Assembly (NCBI GenBank): GCA_032622095.1
Contig: CP136063.1
Coordinates: 184,987,956 to 185,051,955 of the forward strand
Direction: 5' to 3'
DNA from: Siphonodentalium dalli
Lineage: Eukaryota; Mollusca; Scaphopoda; Gadilida; Siphonodentaliidae
DNA: 64,000 nt
Under the pieces are notes generated by a model. It was not told the origin of the DNA. It was given only the letters and a program-made list of their open reading frames with translations, and did no database searches. Shown here one piece after another: positions 11,193 to 24,800 of this stretch (positions within the stretch are counted from its first letter, which is position 1; each line of letters opens with the position of its first letter). The position numbers and the translations under genes were made by a program.

Positions 11193-11400
11193 TCGTAATG
11201 CAAAAATAATGGGAACTATTAAATAAAACGCGCGCGGAAAGGCGCGGACGGTTAAATCATAGAATAGCTCGTATCCAAGATAGATAACTCTCGAAAAACG
11301 TACGATGCCCCCAGTCACACCACTTTTCGCCACACTACCATTACCACTTCCCCGAATACCAGTGGCAAATAACACACGATCTGTTTATGAACTATGGTCT

Positions 11401-11763
11401 AATAAAGCTTCAACAGCCTAAACCATCTTCGGTCTGTCTCAATAGAACCATACAAATATGGATATCATTGGAACCGGCTCCTTGACCACATTGTGATAGT
11501 TACAGTTATGCCCTGTGCCAATGCATTCTCTTATATATGCGAGTCGACCATAGGTCGCCTCGCAAATATAAGAGAATGCATTGGCCTAAAAAAAATCTTT
11601 TTTTAACACTTTTTACCATTTTTTCTTACATTCTTTAACAATTTTATAATTTTTAATGTGTTAAGCCAATGCATTCTCTTATATATGCGAGGCGACCTAT
11701 GGTCGACTCGCATATATAAGAGAATGCATTGGCACAGGGCCCTTCTGTTGGGTAAAGGGTTAA
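11401..11763. mobile_element. TTAA piggyBac-type MITE, copy 2 (5'-truncated)
   Basis: The sequence matches the 5388 element from AATAAAGCTTCAACAG onward, includes both hairpins, and ends TGTTGGGTAAAGGGTTAA. The left terminus is missing: the first ~40 bp including TTAACCCTTTACCC are replaced by unrelated sequence. It could no longer be mobilised as a two-ended element. Confidence 0.85.
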
Positions 11764-12104
11764 TAATCGTCGAAATAATCTACTCTGATGAATAAGTACC
11801 CCACGTAGGATAACTTTGCGTGTATACAATCAACATTTTAATTTGGTAACACGATACAGATGTGCAGTCGTATGCAGACCCTCAAGTTGGACGATTGAAG
11901 AATTCTTACACGACGTTTGTATTTGAACCCGCTGAATTATTCAATATGATAACAGAAATTTTCAATTTAAAACAACTAAACCATATTATCGTCCATTTTT
12001 CCTGGAAAGCACAATATTTTGTTCCTGTGTGTTATTTTAATTAATACATCATATTGGATATCAGTTCAAATTTGTTCAACACGACAATTCTATAAAAAGC
12101 AAAC

Positions 12105-12171
12105 CTGTAATTGTTCCAGTTGGCCACCATTCGAAAAGCAACGGCACTGTAGTGTGAGTAGAAAACACCAT
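12105..12171 (-). CDS. Ctr/SLC31-type copper transporter, upstream exon
   Basis: On the minus strand CTCTGTTTTCAG is followed by 67 nt and then GTTTGC. The 67 nt read as 22 codons plus one base, starting Met-Val-Phe and containing LLFEWWPTGT, then a terminal G. Joined to GA at 10802 this makes a glycine codon and leads straight into TM1 of the next exon. Ctr proteins have exactly this order: a conserved Met about 20 residues before TM1, an LF..W motif, then TM1. The matching phase and the protein continuity are my main evidence. The exon either begins the coding sequence at ATG or, more likely given the acceptor, follows a further exon with a Met/His-rich N-terminus that I could not find. Confidence 0.7.
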
Positions 12172-12670
12172 CTGAAAACAGAGTATCAAACTTCTATACA
12201 TATGAATGCAATGGTGCGTGGAGAGTTAATACACACATAACGCGAATCATACAATTCAATTCAATGCTGTAATGTTCTAACCATCTTATGGCATGAGCAC
12301 CGTTCATATAGAAAACAAAATACAATATACACATATGTCATTGGTGTAAATGTATGTAAATAAGATATGGGTTCATGAAAGAATAATAATACAATTAATG
12401 GATATAGTCGGGCTTATTCTGCGGTGATCCAACTTTAAGTATGTATCTGAGATACCCACAGGAATGGTCACATACCATTCTCATTGAGGTTGATGCTAGG
12501 TTTGGGTTACTACGAATTGAGAGTGTAAAGTTCAACAAGGATCATTTTATTGCAAGAATTTAGAAATTTAAACTTTGTTCTTCTGTCACGGGCTTAAGTA
12601 TGCATTTAAAATGCTATTTTTAACGCAAAGCAGATAGAAATGCTAAGTGAATACAGATTGTTACTGAAAC
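12172..12670. other. upstream of the copper-transporter exon; nothing recognised
   Basis: Further 5' exons and the promoter of the transporter should lie to the right of 12171. I found no Met/His-rich coding segment here. Confidence 0.4.
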
Positions 12671-13031
12671 TTAACCCTTTACCCAACAAACCGGCCAAAA
12701 CCGGCCAAATAAAGCTTCAACAGATTAAAATATCTTCGGTCTGTCTCAATAGAACCATATAAATATGGATATCATTGGAACCGGCTCCTTGACTACATTG
12801 TGATAGTTACAGTTATGCCCTGTGCCAATGCATTCTCTTATATATGCGAGTCGACCATAGGTCGCCTCGCATATATAAGAGAATGCATTGGCCTTACATT
12901 CTTTAACAATTTTATAATTTTTAATGTGTTAAGCCAATGCATTCTCTTATATATGCGAGGCGACCTATGGTCGACTCGCATATATAAGAGAATGCATTGG
13001 CACAGGGCCCTTCTGTTGGGTAAAGGGTTAA
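12671..13031. mobile_element. TTAA piggyBac-type MITE, copy 3 (361 bp, central deletion)
   Basis: Both TTAA ends and the CCCTTTACCCAACA termini are present. Relative to the 5388 copy it lacks ~39 bp of the AT-rich spacer between the two hairpins (first hairpin about 12826-12892, second about 12932-12998). Hairpin stems are intact. The 85-codon frame at 12800-13057 is an artefact. Confidence 0.9.
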
Positions 13032-14702
13032 TAGACTTGTTCCTGGTCCAAAACTAAAGTATCAGTTCAGTGATTGAAATCCCGGCGATATTTTCCGCCG
13101 TACCTCCAAGTTTGGAGTAGAATCTATTTTCTGGATTGCTCCTCCGTTACAACGACACGTCAAAATAAAAGACAAACATTGAATCTGAATACAATTACAC
13201 CACTAAACTAAAAGTTATATCGATGTCACCGTAAGTTCGGGTATCCAAGACATGAATCAAAGGCGTCTTATACCGTTTCTATATTGGACACTACACCTTA
13301 ATTTAAAACCATAATTTAAAATTTCGATTATGACTGAGGCATTATTGTGTATACACCATTTATTACAAATCCTTCCTATCTATTTCAATATATTTCCTAC
13401 CTACTTCATTATCTTCTCCCTGCTATCACACCTCCACCTTTCTCATCCCTGCACTCGCTTAACTAACTTCCCAACATTTATGAGGAAACACTGAACAATT
13501 TTCAAATTCCCGCCCTCTTTACCCTGTAGCTGTCTGTATTGACAAACGGGATAACATTTCTAGAGGAAAGGATTTTTAATAAAAAGCCATAGGCTTGTGG
13601 CTTGTTATCCAATCCAATAGTTCGAATAAAACTTGCTGGGCTCCCTAACTATAAATGGCTGGCCAATGCAGACAGCTTCAGGTTTCGTCATTGCATTTTT
13701 GTTTTTATTTGCCTTGGATAGCACAGCCGCAATTTTAAAGTCAATTAACCGGTATTTGTGAATAGACGCTGTTTATTATTAATAATATTCGATCGCTGTA
13801 GTGCGGAGGCTTTTTCAACCGGTTTGTTTGTTAAGTCTGCTACAAAAATACCAAAGAAGAAAAGCTTTGTGACCGACCCACCAACCTTCTCTACATATTA
13901 ATTATTCATAGGAATGACGTTGCCTGTTACCAATTTGGATATCAAATAAATTACATTTATGGCCACTTCATCATCTATGCAAACTCGTTCACCAAATCTT
14001 TTAAAGTATTCCACGTCAACTTATTTCAAGTCACGCAGATTGTCCGCATGAAAAGTATCATCGACAAATTGGCTTTCACATCTGACCTCATCAAAAACAA
14101 AGCGATCAGTTGGTTTAAACATACGTTATTAGCAAAAGTTAGAGGCATCGGGACAAGTTTTTAAAAGTGTCGTCATCAATTCATAATTTTCGATTGACAA
14201 TATAGTGGCAACTGTTCACGTTATTGGCAAGTGCGCTAGTTAAACACGGCTGTTGTCGTGAACTATTATTATCAATTTCATTTATTTGCAAAAGTAAGCA
14301 CGAGTCTTGTCGATTTCTCTAGGTACTTGGGCACTGAGTGTTAACTGTGCGGTTATTGTCGGGGCAGTCTTACCGAAGGAATTCTGATGCAACATCGAAT
14401 TTCCATTTTAAATAAAGGAAGTATCGAATAGTGTGCATGTACATTTTAGTCACGTGGTATACGTGTATAAAGGCGTGGCCACAGCACTCGGTGATGCTGT
14501 CATATCTGTGGCGGAAAGGGATCAAGACCTTTAGGTTGTCGAGAAATAACCTTAACTGGCTAAATGTGTGACAACCAATTGTTTTATAGAATATGGATTG
14601 ACAGCTTATGATTAAATTATATACATATTGATACGGCTATGTCGATGTAAAGTGTTAAATATTGGTTCCTTTTAAGAGCTTACTGAAATATTGCGAAAAC
14701 AC
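13032..14702. other. mostly unrecognised DNA with a family A scrap and a promoter-like site
   Basis: No gene recognised. Around 13905-13955 GGAATGACGTTGCCTGTTAC and CAATTTGGATAT resemble the 3' part of family A. At about 14452-14480 an E-box CACGTG precedes TATAAAGGCGTGG, which looks like a core promoter on the plus strand, but no coding sequence follows. 13380-13460 is pyrimidine-rich. Confidence 0.35.
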
Positions 14703-14815
14703 TATGCCAATGCATTATCATATATATGCGAGTCTCCCACATCATATATAAGAGAATACATTGGCCTACCAATATTGCCATTGACCTTTTAAGCCAGTGC
14801 ATTATCTTATACACG
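14703..14815. mobile_element. degraded fragment of the TTAA piggyBac-type MITE
   Basis: GCCAATGCATTATCATATATATGCGAG and AAGAGAATACATTGGCCTA match the hairpin arms of the 5388 family with substitutions and a shortened loop; a second half-arm follows near 14793. Ends are lost. Confidence 0.65.
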
Positions 14816-15049
14816 GTAGGTTCACGTGTGTGTTAATGACCGCGATGAACCATCGTCATTAATATCTTTTGTAACAAATAGCACTCAGTCTTGAATGATA
14901 AAATCAATTCGCTAGTGCGTGTGTCAGAGACCTGGCAAGTGTTGTCCGTATAGTAGAGGACAATGTCGCACTCACGCGTGCCGCTCCCACAATTAATTAA
15001 AGTGATATGAAACAAAATAGTGTGGCTCACAACGAATATAGACTTGTTC

Positions 15050-15745
15050 AACACTCTTATGACTAATGTGTAGGTCTTCTACACAAAATGTGTAGCCCTG
15101 CTACACAATCATTATTCAATTTTGATCTTAAACATATTTGTGTAATATATGTGTAGTTCACATTCGTACACAAATTGTGTAACAATTTTTACACATTTAT
15201 ACACAACTATGTGCCTAAAATCAACACATATCCCTTACACATTTTGTGTAGGTTCTTACACACAAAGTTCGTAGACAAGAAATGTAAGTTCAGTAGTCCG
15301 AACTGTGGGTATAGTATTAAAGATATATGCAGATTTATATGTTAAAACTTTCATGGCGTACAGTGGTAAGTAGAATTTTAGTATTATTTCAACAATCATA
15401 ACAAGGGTCTAAGGGCAGTAATCGCCATGAAAGTTTTAACAAATAAATCCTCATATATTATTAATACTATACCCACAAATCGGAATTCTGAACTTACAAT
15501 CCTTGTCTACGATCTCCGTAGATTGCATTCCGAAAACAAATTCTCAAACAATATGGCCGTCATGCAGCAGAAGATATGAATCTGAAAGTACCACAGTGGG
15601 CATGCTCTACGTTCATATACAATTTTTGTTAGAAAATATACACAATATGTATAGAATGGCCCTTGGTCCATGTAGTTATATGCAAAACTACACATTGATG
15701 TGTGTATTAATCGTGTTTACACATTCCATGTGTAATCGTTTCTAA
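15050..15745. repeat. foldback region rich in TGTGTA/TACACA motifs
   Basis: The inner part is an imperfect palindrome: 15271-15350 (GTAGACAAGAAATGTAAGTT through TTAAAACTTTCATGGCG) is mirrored by 15420-15515 (CGCCATGAAAGTTTTAAC through ACTTACAATCCTTGTCTAC). Outside it, 15065-15265 holds more than a dozen TGTGTA or TACACA motifs, and a weaker group lies at 15635-15735. It ends just left of the first 22-bp satellite array. Frames of 60-80 codons inside are not recognisable. Confidence 0.7.
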
Positions 15746-15801
15746 ATAATGGTATTTTCCTAAATTAATGAAAACCGCCGCGTTCCATCGACAGAGAAAA
15801 T

Positions 15802-18800
15802 AGATAATAAGATAATGAGCCTATGATAATAAGATAATGCGCCTATGATAATAAGATAATGAGCCTATGATAACAAGATAATGAGCCTATGGTAATAAGA
15901 TAATGAGCCTATGGTAATAAGATAATGAGCCTATGATAATAAGCCTATGATAATAAGATAATGAGCATATGTTAATAAGATAATGAGCCTATGGTAATAA
16001 TATAATGAGCCTATGATAATAAGATAATGAGCCTGTGGTAATAAGATAATGAGCCTATGTTAATAAGATAATAAGCCTATGATAATAAGATAATAAGCCT
16101 ATGATAATAAGATAATGAGCCTATGATAATAAGATAATGAGCCTATGATAATAAGATAATGAGCCTATGATAATAAGATAATAAGCCTATGGTAATAAGA
16201 TAATGAGCCTGTGGTAATAAGATAATGAGCCTATGATAATAAGATAATGATCCTATGGTAATAAGATAATGAGCCTATGGTAATAAGATAATGAGCCTAT
16301 GATAATAAGATAATGAGCCTATGGTAATAAGATAATGAGCCTATGATAATAAGATAATAAGCCTATTATAATAAGATAATGAGCCTATGATAATGAGATA
16401 ATGAGCCTATGATAATAAAATAATGAGCCTATGATAATAAGTTAACAAGCCTATGATAATAAGATAATGAGCCTATGATAATAAGATAATGAGCCGGTGA
16501 TAATAAGATAATGAGCCTATGATAATAAGATAATGAGCCTATGATAATAAGATAATGAGCCTATGTTAATAAGATAATGAGCTGATGTTAATAAGATAAT
16601 GAGCCTATGGTAATAAGATAATGAGCCTATGATAATAAGATAATGAGCCTATGATAATAAGATAATGAGCCTATGATAATAAGATAATGAGCCTATGGTA
16701 ATAAGATAATGAGCCTATGATAATACGATAATGAGCCTATGGTAATAAGATAATGAGCCTATGATAATAAGCCTATGATAATAAGATAATGAGCCTGTGA
16801 TAATAAGATAATGAGCCTATGATAATAAACATATGTTAATAAGATAATGAGCCTATGATAATAAGATAATGAGCCTATGGTAATACGATAATGAGCCTAT
16901 GCTAATAAGATAATGAGCCTATGATAATAAGATAATGAGCCTATGGTAATAAGATAATAAGCATATGATAATAAGATAATGAGCCTATGATAATAAGATA
17001 ATGAGCCTATGATAATAAGATAATGAGCCTATGATAATAAGATAATGAGCCTATGGTAATAAGATAATGAGCCTATGATAATAAGATAATGAGCCTATGG
17101 TAATAAGATAATGAGCCTATGGTAATAAGATAATGAGCCTATGGTAATAAGCCTATGATAATAAGATAATGAGCCTATGGTAATAAGATAATGAGCCTAT
17201 GATAATAAGCCTATGATAATAAGATAATGAGCCTATGGTAATAAGATAATGAGCCTATGATAATAAGATAATGAGCCTATGGTAATAAGATAATGAGCCT
17301 ATGGTAATAAGATAATGAGCCTATGATAATAAGATAATGAGCCTATGGTAATAAGATAATGAGCCTATGGTAATAAGATAATGAGCCTATGATAATAAGA
17401 TAATGAGTCTATGATAATAAGATAATGAGCCTATGGTAATAAGATAATGAGCCTATGGTAATAAGATAATGAGCCTATGATAATAAGATAATGAGCCTAT
17501 GATAATAAGATAATGAGCCTGTGATAATAAGATAATGAGCCTATGATAATAAGATAATGAGCCTATGGTAATAAGATAATGAGCCTATGATAATAAGATA
17601 CTGAGCCTATCATAATAAGATAATGAGCCTGTGATAATAAGATAATGAGCCTATGATAATAAGATAATGAGCCTATCATAATAAGATAATGAGCCTATGA
17701 TAATAAGATAATGAGCCTATGGTAATAAGATAATGAGCCTATGGTAATAAGATAATGAGCTTATGATAATAAGATAATGAGCCTATGGTAATAAGATAAT
17801 GAGCCTATGGTAATAAGATAATGAGCCTATGATAATAATATAATGAGTCTATGATAATAAGATAATGAGCCTATGGTAATAAGATAATGAGCCTATGGTA
17901 ATAAGATAATGAGCCTATGATAATAAGATAATGAGCCTATGATAATAAGATAATGAGCCTGTGATAATAAGATAATGAGCCTAGGATAATAAGATAATGA
18001 GCCTATGGTAATAAGATAATGAGCCTATGATAATAAGATAATGAGCCTATGATAATAAGATAATGAACCTATGGTAATAAGATAATGAGCCTATGGTAAT
18101 AAGTCTATGATAATAAGATAATGAGCCTGTGATAATAAGATAATGAGCCTATGGTAATAAGATAATGAGCCTATGCTAATAAGATAATGAGCCTATGATA
18201 ATAAGATAATGAGCCTATGATAATAAGATAATGAGCCTATGGTAATAAGATAATTTGCCTATGGTAATAAGTCTATGATAATAAGATAATGAGCCTGTGA
18301 TAATAAGATAATGAGCCTATGGTAATAAGATAATGAGCCTATGATAATAAGATAATGAGCCTATGATAATAAGATAATGAGCCTATGTTAATAAGATAAT
18401 GAGCTTATGTTAATAAGATAATGAGCCTATGGTAATAAGATAATGAGCCTATGATAATAAGATAATGAGCCTATGGTAATAAGATAATGAGCCTATGGTA
18501 ATAAGTCTATGATAATAAGATAATGAGCCTGTGATAATAAGATAATGAGCCTATGGTAATAAGTCTATGATAATAAGATAATGAGCCTGTGATAATAAGA
18601 TAATGAGCCTATGGTAATAAGATAATGAGCCTATGATAATAAGATAATGAGCCTATGATAATAAGATAATGAGCCTATGATAATAAGATAATGAGCCTAT
18701 GGTAATAAGATAATTTGCCTATGGTAATAAGTCTATGATAATAAGATAATGAGCCTGTGATAATAAGATAATGAGCCTATGGTAATAAGATAATGAGCCT

Positions 18801-21800
18801 ATGATAATAAGATAATGAGCCTATGATAATAAGATAATGAGCCTATGTTAATAAGATAATGAGCTTATGTTAATAAGATAATGAGCCTATGGTAATAAGA
18901 TAATGAGCCTATGATAATAAGATAATGAGCCTATGATAATAAGATAATGAGCCTATGATAATAAGATAATGAGCCTATGGTAATAAGATAATGAGCCTAT
19001 GATAATAAGATAATGAGCCTATGATAATAATATAATGAGCCTATGATAATAAGATAATGAGCCTATGATAATAAGATAATGAGCCTATGATAATAAGATA
19101 ATGAGCCTATGATAATAAGATAATGATCCTATGGTAATAAGATAATGAGCCTATGATAATAAGCCTACGATAATAAGATAATGAGCCTGTGATAATAAGA
19201 TAATGAGCCTATGATCATAAGCATATGTTAATAAGATAATGAGCCTATGATAATAAGATAATGAGCCTATGGTAATACGATAATGAGCCTATGCTAATAA
19301 GATAATGAGCCTATGATAATAAGATAATGAGCCTATGGTAATAAGATAATAAGCATATGATAATAAGATAATGAGCCTATGATAATAAGATAATGAGCCT
19401 ATGATAATAAGATAATGAGCCTATGATAATAAGATAATGAGCCTATGGTAATAAGATAATGAGCCTATGATAATAAGATAATGAGCCTATGGTAATAAGA
19501 TAATGAGCCTATGGTAATAAGATAATGAGCCAATGGTAATAAGCCTATGATAATAAGATAATGAGCGTATGGTAATTAGATAATGAGCCTATGATAATAA
19601 GCCTATGATAATAAGATAATGAGCCTATGGTAATAAGATAATGAGCCTATGATAATAAGATAATGAGCCTATGGTAATAAGATAATGAGCCTATGGTAAT
19701 AAGATAATGAGCCTATGATAATAAGATAATGAGCATATGGTAATAAGATAATGAGCCTATGGTAATAAGATAATGAGCCTATGATAATAAGATAATGAGT
19801 CTATGATAATAAGATAATGAGCCTATGGTAATAAGATAATGAGCCTATGGTAATAAGATAATGAGCCTATGATAATAAGATAATGAGCCTATGATAATAA
19901 GATAATGAGCCTGTGATAATAAGATAATGAGCCTATGATAATAAGATAATGAGCCTATGGTAATAAGATAATGAGCCTATGGTAATAAGATAATGAGCCT
20001 ATGGTAATAAGATAATGAGCCTATGGTAATAAGATAATGAGCCTATGATAATAAGATAATGAGCCTATGATAATAAGATAATGAGCCTGTGATAATAAGA
20101 TAATGAGCCTATGATAATAAGATAATGAGCCTATGATAATAAGATAATGAGCCCATGATAATAAGATAATGAGCCTATGGTAATAAGATAATGAGCCTAT
20201 GGTAATAAGATAATGAGCCTATGATAATAAGATAATGAGCTTATGATAATAAGATAATGAGCCTATGGTAATAAGATAATGAGCCTATGATAATAAGATA
20301 ATGAGTCTATGATAATAAGATAATGAGCCTATGGTAATAAGATAATGAGCCTATGGTAATAAGATAATGAGCCTATGATAATAAGATAATGAGCCTATGA
20401 TAATAAGATAATGAGCCTGTGATAATAAGATAATGAGCCTATGATAATAAGATAATGAGCCTATGGTAATAAGATAATGAGCCTATGATAATAAGATAAT
20501 GAGCCTACGATAATAAGATAATGAGCCTATGGTAATAAGATAATGAGCCTATGGTAATAAGTCTATGATAATAAGATAATGAGCCTGTGATAATAAGATA
20601 ATGAGCCTATGGTAATAAGATAATGAGCCTATGATAATAAGATAATGAGCCTATGATAATAAGATAATGAGCCTATGATAATAAGATAATGAGCCTATGG
20701 TAATAAGATAATTTGCCTATGGTAATAAGTCTATGATAATAAGATAATGAGCCTGTGATAATAAGATAATGAGCCTATGGTAATAAGATAATGAGCCTAT
20801 GATAATAAGATAATGAGCCTATGATAATAAGATAATGAGCCTATGATAATAAGATAATGAGCCTATGGTAATAAGATAATGAGCCTATGGTAATAAGATA
20901 ATGAGCCTATGATAATAAGATAATGAGCCTATGATAATAAGATAATAAGCCTGTGATAATAAGATAATGAGCCTATGATAATAAGATAATGAGTCTACGA
21001 TAATAAGATAATGAGCCTATGATAATAAGATAATGAGCCTATGATAATAAGATAATGAGCCTATGATAATCAGATAATGAGCCTATGATAATAAGATAAT
21101 GAGCCTATGGTAATAAGATAATTTGCCTATGGTAATAAGTCTATGATAATAAGATAATGAGCCTGTGATAATAAGATAATGAGCCTATGGTAATAAGATA
21201 ATGAGCCTATGATAATAAGATAATGAGCCTATGATAATAAGATAATGAGCCTATGTTAATAAGATAATGAGCTTATGTTAATAAGATAATGAGCCTATGG
21301 TAATAAGATAATGAGCCTATGATAATAAGATAATGAGCCTATGATAATAAGATAATGAGCCTATGATAATAAGATAATGAGCCTATGGTAATAAGATAAT
21401 GAGCCTATGATAATAAGATAATGAGCCTATGATAATAAGATAATGAGCCTGTGATAATAAGATAATGAGCCTATGGTAATAAGATAATGAGCCTATGGTA
21501 ATAAGATAATGAGCCTATGGTAATAAGATAATGAGCCTATGATAATAAGATAATGAGCCTATGATAATAAGATAATGAGCCTATGATAATAAGATAATGA
21601 GCCTATGATAATAAGATAATGAGCCTATGATAATAAGATAATGAGCCTATGATAATACGATAATGAGCCTATGATAATAAGATAATGAGCCTATGATAAT
21701 ACGATAATGAGCCTATGATAATAAGATAATGAGCCTGATAATAAGATAATGAGCATATGATAATAAGATAATGAGCCTATGATACTAAGATAATGAGCTG

Positions 21801-24800
21801 ATGTTAATAAGATAATGAGCCTATGGTAATAAGATAATGAGCCTAAGATAATAAGATAATGAGCCTATGATAATAAGATAATGAGCCTATGGTAATAAGA
21901 TAATGAGCCTATGGTAATAAGATAATGAGCCTATGATAATAAGATAATGAGCCTATGATAATTATATAATGAGCCTATGGTAATAAGATAATGAGCCTAT
22001 GATAATATGATAATGAGCCTATGATAATAAGATAATGAGCCTATGATAATAAGATAATGAGCCTATGGTAATAAGATAATGAGCCTATGATAATAAGCCT
22101 ATGATAATAAGATAATGAGCCTGTGATAATAAGATAATGAGCCTATGATAATAAACATATGTTAATAAGATAATGAGCCTATAATAATAAGATAATGAGC
22201 CTATGGTAATACGATAATGAGCCTATGCTAATAAGATAATGAGCCTATGGTAATAAGATAATAAGCATATGATAATAAGATAATGAGCCTATGATAATAA
22301 GATAATGAGCCTATGATAATAAGAAAATGAGCCTATGATAATAAGATAATGAGCCTATGGTAATAAGATAATGAGCGTATGATAATAAGATAATGAGCCT
22401 ATGGTAATAAGATAATGAGCCTATGGTAATAAGATAATGAGCCTATGGTAATAAGCCTATGATAATAAGATAATGAGCCTATGGTAATAAGATAATGAGC
22501 CTATGATAATAAGCCTATGATAATAAGATAATGAGCCTATGTTAATAAGATAATGAGCCTATGATAATAAGATAATGAGCCTATAGTAATAAGATAATGA
22601 GCCTATGGTAATAAGATAATGAGCCTATGATAATAAGATAATGAGCCTATGGTAATAAGATAATGAGCCTATGGTAATAAGATAATGATCCTATGATAAT
22701 AAGATAATGAGTCTATGATAATAAGATAATGAGCCTATGGTAATAAGATAATGAGCCTATGGTAATAAGATAATGAGCCTATAATAATAAGATAATGAGC
22801 CTATGATAATAAGATAATGAGCCTGTGATAATAAGATAATGAGCCTATGATAATAAGATAATGAGCCTATGGTAATAAGATAATGAGCCTATGATAATAA
22901 GATAATGAGCCTATCATAATAAGATAATGAGCCTGTGATAATAAGATAATGAGCCTATGATAATAAGATAATGAGCCTATGATAATAAGATAATGAGCCT
23001 ATGATAATAAGATAATGAGCCTATGGTAATAAGATAATGAGCCTATGGTAATAAGATAATGAGCCTATGATAATAAGATAATGAGCCTATGATAATAAGA
23101 TAATGAGCCTATGCTAATAAGATAATGAGCCTATGGTAATAAGATAATGAGCCTATGATAATAAGATAATGAGCCTATGATAATAAGATAATGAGCCTAT
23201 GATAATAAGATAATGAGCCTATGGTAATAAGATAATGAGCCTATGATAATAAGATAATGAGCCTACGATAATAAGATAATGAGCCTATGGTAATAAGATA
23301 ATGAGCCTATGGTAATAAGTCTATGATAATAAGATAATGAGCCTGTGATAATAAGATAATGAGCCTATGGTAATAAGATAATGAGCCTATGATAATAAGA
23401 TAATGAGCCTATGATAATAAGATAATGAGCCTATGATAATAAGATAATGAGCCTATGGTAATAAGATAATTTGCCTATGGTAATAAGTCTATGATAATAA
23501 GATAATGAGCCTGTGATAATAAGATAATGAGCCTATGGTAATAAGATAATGAGCCTATGATAATAAGATAATGAGCCTATGATAATAAGATAATGAGCCT
23601 ATGATAATAAGATAATGAGCCTATGGTAATAAGATAATGAGCCTATGGTAATAAGATAATGAGCCTATGATAATAAGATAATGAGCCTATGATAATAAGA
23701 TAATGAGCCTGTGATAATAAGATAATGAGCCTATGATAATAAGATAATGAGTCTACGATAATAAGATAATGAGCCTATGATAATAAGATAATGAGCCTAT
23801 GATAATAAGATAATGAGCCTATGATAATCAGATAATGAGCCTATGATAATAAGATAATGAGCCTATGGTAATAAGATAATTTGCCTATGGTAATAAGTCT
23901 ATGATAATAAGATAATGAGCCTGTGATAATAAGATAATGAGCCTATGGTAATAAGATAATGAGCCTATGATAATAAGATAATGAGCCTATGATAATAAGA
24001 TAATGAGCCTATGTTAATAAGATAATGAGCTTATGTTAATAAGATAATGAGCCTATGGTAATAAGATAATGAGCCTATGATAATAAGATAATGAGCCTAT
24101 GATAATAAGATAATGAGCCTATGATAATAAGATAATGAGCCTATGGTAATAAGATAATGAGCCTATGATAATAAGATAATGAGCCTATGATAATAAGATA
24201 ATGAGCCTGTGATAATAAGATAATGAGCCTATGGTAATAAGATAATGAGCCTATGGTAATAAGATAATGAGCCTATGGTAATAAGATAATGAGCCTATGA
24301 TAATAAGATAATGAGCCTATGATAATAAGATAATGAGCCTATGATAATAAGATAATGAGCCTATGATAATAAGATAATGAGCCTATGATAATAAGATAAT
24401 GAGCCTATGATAATACGATAATGAGCCTATGATAATAAGATAATGAGCCTGATAATAAGATAATGAGCCTATGATAATAAGATAATGAGCCTGATAATAA
24501 GATAATGAGCATATGATAATAAGATAATGAGCCTATGATACTAAGATAATGAGCTGATGTTAATAAGATAATGAGCCTATGGTAATAAGATAATGAGCCT
24601 ATGATAATAAGATAATGAGCCTATGATAATAAGATAATGAGCCTATGGTAATAAGATAATGAGCCTATGGTAATAAGATAATGAGCCTATGATAATAAGA
24701 TAATGAGCCTATGATAATTATATAATGAGCCTATGGTAATAAGATAATGAGCCTATGATAATATGATAATGAGCCTATGATAATAAGATAATGAGCCTAT

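Larger units (their letters stand above)
10803..12104 (-). other. intron of the copper-transporter gene carrying two repeats
   Basis: The proposed intron is 1,302 bp. On the minus strand it opens GTTTGC (a weak donor) and closes TTTCTTTTCTTGCAG. It contains a family A repeat (10839-11192) and a 5'-truncated TTAA MITE (11401-11763). Open frames of about 60 codons within it are not recognisable. Confidence 0.65.
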
